From NCBI GenBank assembly GCA_025352485.1, contig JANXTJ010000090.1:1-9489 (forward strand): DNA of 9,489 nucleotides, in the 5' to 3' direction. The notes under the pieces were generated by a model, which worked only from the letters and a program-made list of their open reading frames with translations, made no database searches and was not told the DNA's origin. This document shows, in pieces, positions 5,901-9,489 of this stretch (its first letter is position 1; each line of letters starts with the position of its first letter). The DNA is from Salinibacterium sp. (GTDB taxonomy: Bacteria > Actinomycetota > Actinomycetes > Actinomycetales > Microbacteriaceae). A program made the position numbers and the translations under genes.

Positions 5901-5974
5901 TGCCCCGGCAGGGACTCGAACCCTGACTGGGACGATTTTAAGTCGTCTGCCTCTGCCGATTGGGCTACCGGGGC
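5901..5974 (-). tRNA. tRNA with anticodon UAA (Leu by anticodon) on a short-variable-loop body
   Basis: A full cloverleaf on the minus strand: acceptor GCCCCGG/CCGGGGC (5974-5968 with 5908-5902), TA at positions 8-9, a D-arm opening GCCC, anticodon stem GACGA/TCGTC with loop CTTAAAA, variable loop CCAGT, T-arm CAGGG-TTCGAGT-CCCTG, discriminator A (5901), and no encoded CCA. The anticodon is TAA at 5940-5938, which reads UUA leucine codons. The variable loop is only five bases, whereas bacterial tRNA-Leu is class II with a long variable arm. The D-arm carries one extra base compared with class I tRNAs such as the otherwise similar actinobacterial tRNA-Lys. It lies 6 nt beyond the NDH-2 stop, so it is either cut from that operon's transcript or made from a promoter inside it. 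Confidence 0.88.
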
Positions 5975-5980
5975 GAACCG

Positions 5981-7375
5981 CTACTTGACCGGAACGGCGA
6001 CCTTCGCCGGCGCGGCCGTCGTAGCCGGCGCAGCAGCCGCGGGTGCCGAATCTGCGGCCGGCTTGGGGCGGGAAGCGAACTCCTCAAAAGCGGCACGCGG
6101 GGCAACGCGCGCTTCGAGGGAAACGACATCCCGATGCAGCACGAAGTTCAAGAACCAGTTGCCGAAGACGCGAATCTTGCGCTCCCAAGTGGGAACGGCA
6201 AGACCGTGGTAGCCGCGGTGCATGAACCAAGCCGGCAGGCCCTTGACCGCGAAGTTGCCCGACTGGAAGACCCCGTCGTAGAGGCCGAGGCCCGCCACGG
6301 CACCGAGGTTCTTGTGCACATAGTCGATCGGCGACTCTTCACGCAGCGAGGCCACGATGTTCTTGGCCATGAGCTTGCCCTGCCGCACGGCGTGCTGAGC
6401 GTTAGGAACGCAGAATCCGCCGACCCCACCACCGGTGAGATCGGGCACGGCGCTGACGTCGCCAGCGCCCCATGCCCCCGCTACGACCCCGGCGTCGTTG
6501 ATCACGCGAAGGTCGGCCTGCACGCGCAGGCGCCCACGCTCTTCGATCGGCAGGTCGGTGTTGCGCAGCACCGGGTTGGCCATCACGCCGGCCGTCCAGA
6601 CGATCGTGTCGCTCTCAAAAGTCTGGCCGGTGGAGAGCTCAATCTTGCCGCCCACCGCCGACGTGAGCTGGGTGTCGAGGTGAATTTCGGCGCCCCGATT
6701 GGCAAGGTCTTTGATGACCCAGAGACTGGTCTTCAGAGACACCTCCGGCATGATGCGGCCCATGGCCTCGATCAGGTGGAAGTGGGTGTCTTCGAAGGCG
6801 AGAGTCGGGTAGAGCGGCAGCAGCGACGAGGCGAAGTTGCGCAGCTCGGCGAACGTTTCGATGCCGGCGAACCCGCCGCCAACGACCACGAACGTCAGAA
6901 GTCGGTCGCGGGCGGGGCCGGCCGGCAGGTTTGACGCCTTATCGAAGTTGGTGAGCACGCGATCGCGCACGGCGATCGCTTCTTCGATGTTCTTCATGCC
7001 GATGGCTTGGTCGGCAACACCGGGGATCGGGAACGTGCGCGACACCGAACCGGCGGTCACCACGATGATGTCGTAGGCCTGCTCCCATGCCTCACCGAAG
7101 GCGGGAGTAATGGTGGCGGTCTTGTTCGCGTGATCGATCTTGGTGACCTTCGCCGTGACGACGTTGGTCTTTTTGAGGTGCCTGCGGTGCGAGACCACGG
7201 CATGCCGAGGCTCGATCGATCCGGCGGCAACTTCGGGCAGGAAGGGCTGGTAGGTCATGTAGGGAAGCGGGTCAACCATGGTGACTTCTGCTTCGCCTCT
7301 GGCCAGCCATTTCTCCAGCTTGAGTGCTGTGTAGAAACCGGCGTAGCCGCCGCCGACGATGAGGATCTTAGGCAC
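5981..7375 (-). CDS. ndh: Type II NADH:quinone oxidoreductase (NDH-2), FAD-dependent
   Basis: A 464-residue peripheral membrane flavoprotein that passes electrons from NADH to the quinone pool without pumping protons. Seen in the sequence: an FAD-binding GGGYAG at 8-13, TYQPFLPEVAAG at 41-52 near the flavin and quinone site, an NADH-binding GGGFAGIE at 166-173 followed by an acidic residue at a later strand end, WGAGD at 302-306 for FAD ribityl binding, and AQHAVRQG at 326-333, matching the AQxAxQ quinone signature of NDH-2. The C-terminal 35 residues are an Ala/Pro-rich tail after the membrane-anchoring region (FLNFVLHRDVVSL, 408-420). The start is a GTG at 7375; only a weak GAAAG lies before it. 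The gene begins 41 nt after the subtilase stop on the same strand and is directly followed by the tRNA. Length fits the family. Confidence 0.94.
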   Translation of the reverse strand: MPKILIVGGGYAGFYTALKLEKWLARGEAEVTMVDPLPYMTYQPFLPEVAAGSIEPRHAVVSHRRHLKKTNVVTAKVTKIDHANKTATITPAFGEAWEQAYDIIVVTAGSVSRTFPIPGVADQAIGMKNIEEAIAVRDRVLTNFDKASNLPAGPARDRLLTFVVVGGGFAGIETFAELRNFASSLLPLYPTLAFEDTHFHLIEAMGRIMPEVSLKTSLWVIKDLANRGAEIHLDTQLTSAVGGKIELSTGQTFESDTIVWTAGVMANPVLRNTDLPIEERGRLRVQADLRVINDAGVVAGAWGAGDVSAVPDLTGGGVGGFCVPNAQHAVRQGKLMAKNIVASLREESPIDYVHKNLGAVAGLGLYDGVFQSGNFAVKGLPAWFMHRGYHGLAVPTWERKIRVFGNWFLNFVLHRDVVSLEARVAPRAAFEEFASRPKPAADSAPAAAAPATTAAPAKVAVPVK

Positions 7376-7416
7376 GTATCAAACTTTCGTCGTGGTGGAG
7401 GAAGTTGCCCACCAAT

Positions 7417-8679
7417 CTACCCTGTCATACGTGAGCGTCTGAACTGGCGGACTGCTCGCACCACCAGCCCGACGATCAGCGCGGTAAAAACGACGAACAC
7501 CAGCAGCGGGATGCCGACATTGCGCAGCAGATTCACCGGCGGCAGCACCGTGCCGAGCGGGTTCACCGGTCCCGCCGCCACCACAGGTGCTGGGCTCGGC
7601 GCGATACTCGACGTGGGTGCGGGAGCCGGGGTGGACGCCGCCCGCCGGTAGACCGTGATCCAGTCGGCGAGGTCGCCCATCGGGTTCGCGCTGACCGACG
7701 GCACGGCGGTGGTGACCGCGGCCTGGGCGTTGATGAGCCCGAAACCGTAGATCGGATCGGGGCCGGGGGCACCGGCATCCCGTGCCGTCGACACGATGCG
7801 GTTGATCACATTGTTGGCGTCGAGTTCGGGGTGGGCGGCCATGACCAGTGCCACGATTCCGGAGACGATGGGGGTGGCGCCGCTGGTGCCGCTCCAGATC
7901 ACGTAGCCGCCGCCCGGCGTCACGCCGACGAGGCCTTCGCTGGGGGCTGCGACACCGATGGTGATGCCCTGGGATGACGCGTCGAAGCTCGCGCCGCCCT
8001 TCGCATCCACCCCGCCGACGGTCAGGACCCCCGGCATGGTGGCGGGAGCACCGACCTCCGTGGTGCCGCTGCCGCGGTTGCCGGCCGCCGCCACGACGAC
8101 CACATTGTGCTGCATGGCGTACAGGAAAGCTGAATCCCAGTTCAGCGGCCAGTCGAGGGTGTTCGTCGTCAGCGACATGTTGATGACACGCGCGCCGTGG
8201 TCGACCGCGTAGCGCACGGCGTCGGCGATCTGGTCTTCGGTGCTGCGCGTCCCGACGCCAAAACCGATCGACAGCGGCATGATCGTAGCCAGCGGTGCCG
8301 ATCCGATGATGCCGTTGTTGCCGCCGGTTCCGCGCCCGGCCGCGAGGGATGCGACCATCGTGCCGTGGGCGCTGCCGTCGGCGCCGACCGGGGTCTGGCC
8401 GTTGGAGGAACCGACGCCCGAGAAGTCGGCGCCGGGCCCGACGGCGCCCACGAGGTCGGAGACGGTGCCGTCGACGCCGGTATCGATCACCGCGATGGTG
8501 ATGCCCGCGCCCTTGGTGGTGTTCCAGGCGGCACGAATTCCGTAGGCGTCGAGCCAGTATTCGCGGTCGCGCACACTGTCGGCGCGGGCAGGGCCGGCTC
8601 CAACACCGGCGGCTCCCCCGGCGAAAAGCATGGCCGCCGCGATGACGGCCAGCAGGCTGCCCGCGACGAAACGCTTCAC
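7417..8679 (-). CDS. Secreted, C-terminally anchored subtilase (S8 serine protease, mycosin-like layout)
   Basis: A 420-residue protease. It has a signal peptide (1-33, probable cut after ARA), a catalytic domain at about 40-325, a Pro/Ser/Ala-rich linker (346-370), a single transmembrane helix (388-408) and a short basic tail, so the protease should face outside and be tethered to the membrane. The triad is visible: D66 in VIDTGVD, H105 in GSAHGTMVAS, S266 in SGTSGATP, with oxyanion N201 in AAAGN. The serine motif GTSGATP differs mildly from the usual GTSMAAP. This layout resembles the mycosins of type VII secretion, but no such genes are in view, so the substrate is unknown. GTG at 8679 overlaps the DUF501 stop by 4 nt (GTGA), indicating translational coupling. 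NDH-2 follows. Confidence 0.93.
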   Translation of the reverse strand: MKRFVAGSLLAVIAAAMLFAGGAAGVGAGPARADSVRDREYWLDAYGIRAAWNTTKGAGITIAVIDTGVDGTVSDLVGAVGPGADFSGVGSSNGQTPVGADGSAHGTMVASLAAGRGTGGNNGIIGSAPLATIMPLSIGFGVGTRSTEDQIADAVRYAVDHGARVINMSLTTNTLDWPLNWDSAFLYAMQHNVVVVAAAGNRGSGTTEVGAPATMPGVLTVGGVDAKGGASFDASSQGITIGVAAPSEGLVGVTPGGGYVIWSGTSGATPIVSGIVALVMAAHPELDANNVINRIVSTARDAGAPGPDPIYGFGLINAQAAVTTAVPSVSANPMGDLADWITVYRRAASTPAPAPTSSIAPSPAPVVAAGPVNPLGTVLPPVNLLRNVGIPLLVFVVFTALIVGLVVRAVRQFRRSRMTG

Positions 8680-9251
8680 AGCGTGGCCGTGGTGGTGTTG
8701 TCTTCGGCGTCGGCGACGTCGTCATAGTCGACGCACTGGCAGACGGCGGGGCTCCAGGCGGCTCGCGCGAGCGCGGCATCGCCGATCGGGTTGACGCCAG
8801 GACCGGCCGCGAGGGCGTGCCCCACCAGCGCGTGCAGGCATTTGACCCGGTCGGGCATCCCACCAGCCGAGATTCCGGCCACTTCGTCGACGACCAGGAT
8901 CGACTCGCGGTCGGCAATGTATGACTCGTGGGCGGCGCGGTAGGCGGCGGCGATCGGGTTACTAGCCGGTGGCAGACCGTCGGGCGCGGCCGCGAGCATC
9001 GCCGCGAAGCCGGGCATCTCGCCCTCGGCCTCGAGGGTGGAGACAGCGGCAGTGGCAGCCGGATGCGTCAGATAGTAGAAGGTCGGAAACGGCGTGCCGT
9101 CGGCCAGCCGCGGTCGCGTCGAAACGACGGTGGGGGCGCCGCAGGCGCAACGGGCCGCAATGCCAACCACATCGCGCGCGGGTCGGCCCAGTTGACGGGA
9201 GACGATGCGCACATCCTCGGCCGTCGGAGGGTCGAATGGCGGACGGGTCAC
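8676..9251 (-). CDS. DUF501 family protein
   Basis: A 191-residue cytosolic protein of unknown function, recognised by the actinobacterial DUF501 pattern: VSRQLGRPARDVVGIAARCACGAPTV (17-42), LADGTPFPTFYYLTHP (49-64), and RVKCLHALVGHALAAGPGVNPIGD (135-158). Conserved-looking Cys35, Cys37, Cys138, Cys171 and Cys173 with His140 and His145 could bind a metal; that is inference. In Mycobacterium tuberculosis the family member lies after eno and the ftsB-like gene and before ppx; here the following gene is a subtilase. GTG at 9251 overlaps the stop of the preceding small ORF (GTGA), and its own stop overlaps the subtilase GTG, so the three are probably translated in series. Length is normal for the family. 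Confidence 0.9.
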   Translation of the reverse strand: MTRPPFDPPTAEDVRIVSRQLGRPARDVVGIAARCACGAPTVVSTRPRLADGTPFPTFYYLTHPAATAAVSTLEAEGEMPGFAAMLAAAPDGLPPASNPIAAAYRAAHESYIADRESILVVDEVAGISAGGMPDRVKCLHALVGHALAAGPGVNPIGDAALARAAWSPAVCQCVDYDDVADAEDNTTTATL

Positions 9252-9376
9252 CGGGAGCTACCGGCCGCCGGGGCGCGCACGTCAGCCGAGCCGAGCGCGG
9301 CCGGGGTGCGCGCGTCGGCAGACCCGAGCGCGGCCGGGCCGAGCAGCGCCGAACCGAGCGCCGCCAACGCGCTCAT
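9248..9376 (-). CDS. Candidate 42-residue Ala-rich repeat peptide, coupled on both sides
   Basis: ATG at 9376 overlaps the upstream gene's TGA (ATGA), and its own TGA overlaps the DUF501 GTG (GTGA). The product is low-complexity: AALGSALLGP (5-14), AALGSADARTP (15-25), AALGSADVRAP (26-36), then AAGSSR. The repeat unit is 33 nt in DNA for the two best copies. I recognise no family. It may be a real small protein, or a repeat expansion that merely keeps ribosomes moving from the upstream gene into DUF501. The exact double overlap is the main argument for translation; the composition and lack of a clear ribosome binding site argue for caution. Confidence 0.5.
   Translation of the reverse strand: MSALAALGSALLGPAALGSADARTPAALGSADVRAPAAGSSR
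9269..9334. repeat. Two tandem 33-nt units encoding AALGSADxRxP
   Basis: Copies at 9302-9334 and 9269-9301 encode eleven residues each with two or three changes; a shorter, more divergent copy precedes at 9335-9364. The period is a multiple of three, so copy-number change would keep the frame and the coupling to DUF501. Confidence 0.6.
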
Positions 9377-9489
9377 TTCGTGCCGCCCACGACGGGCGCC
9401 ACCAGCGCGCTCGGCGGGGCATCCGTGAGTCCTGCGGTGTAAATCGACGCGAGCAGCGTGTGCACCCAATCCACTTTCGTCGTCTGAAT
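9373..9489 (-). CDS. C-terminal end of an unidentified protein (partial)
   Basis: The last 38 codons of a gene entering from the right edge, with a TGA stop at 9375-9373. The tail includes TKVDWVHTLLASIYTAGL and ends in VGGTK. I cannot assign a family from this fragment. By synteny with other actinobacteria, where an FtsB/DivIC-like septum protein precedes DUF501, it could be the variable tail of FtsB, but no coiled coil or diagnostic motif is inside the window. It is translationally coupled to the following small ORF by ATGA. Confidence 0.6.
   Translation of the reverse strand: MQTTKVDWVHTLLASIYTAGLTDAPPSALVAPVVGGTK

Noticed and set aside
5901..5974. Calling the tRNA tRNA-Lys because of its body
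   Set aside because: The D- and T-arm pattern is Lys-like, but the anticodon loop CTTAAAA gives UAA, not a Lys anticodon. The conflict is reported instead.
5960..6934. A 324-codon plus-strand open frame
   Set aside because: It is antisense to NDH-2 and starts inside the tRNA; the composition is typical of a shadow and there is no family signal.
7417..8679. Assigning the subtilase to a type VII secretion system (mycP)
   Set aside because: The layout is mycosin-like, but no ESX components are in the window and the gene sits in a DUF501/NDH-2 operon.
7379..8917. A 512-codon minus-strand open frame, longer than the subtilase gene it overlaps
   Set aside because: It is Arg/His-rich and low in hydrophobic order, and it runs out of frame across two well-recognised genes (DUF501 and the subtilase). 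It is a high-GC shadow frame.
9269..9364. CRISPR-like or satellite array at the right edge
   Set aside because: Repeats are directly adjacent, in frame and GC-rich, with no spacers; they are explained by a repeat in a small coding frame.

Overview
The window looks like chromosome from a high-GC actinobacterium, most likely Micrococcales and plausibly Microbacteriaceae. The reasons are the strong GC bias at third codon positions, several GTG starts, an F420-type oxidoreductase, a DUF501 gene in a dense operon, a C-terminally anchored subtilase, and actinobacterial NDH-2. The genus assignment is inference. No mobile element, CRISPR array or phage gene was seen.

Left part (1-4390, all minus strand, read right to left): a promoter near 4362-4390 drives a leader of about 485 nt. 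The leader opens with a clear M-box (ykoK) magnesium riboswitch at about 4181-4350 and also holds a 16-residue upstream ORF with a strong ribosome binding site. It leads into an Nramp-superfamily transporter (2227-3870) whose metal site departs from the classical Mn/Fe consensus in the way known for Nramp-related magnesium transporters (NRMT). Next comes a soluble protein (939-2192) combining PRC-barrel, MgtE N-domain and two CBS domains, that is, the cytosolic Mg2+ sensor of MgtE without its membrane channel. An LLM-class F420-dependent oxidoreductase (1-906, cut by the window edge) follows. The first two genes plus the riboswitch form a coherent magnesium uptake and sensing unit, the most interesting system in the window.

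Middle part (4401-5792, plus strand, divergent): a degenerate histidine-phosphatase-fold protein lacking key catalytic residues (4555-5076), then a six-helix DUF308/HdeD-like membrane protein (5116-5730). A 15-bp hairpin at 5753-5792 separates these from the convergent right-hand operon.

Right part (5901-9489, minus strand, read right to left): the tail of an unidentified gene, a 42-residue Ala-rich repeat ORF, DUF501, a membrane-anchored subtilase, NDH-2, and a tRNA directly behind NDH-2. The first four are linked by successive 4-nt start/stop overlaps (ATGA, GTGA, GTGA), implying translational coupling. The tRNA has anticodon UAA (Leu) but a short class I variable loop, which is unusual because bacterial tRNA-Leu normally has a long variable arm. 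Of the seven main protein genes scanned in frame for TTA leucine codons, only the F420 oxidoreductase has one (421-423).
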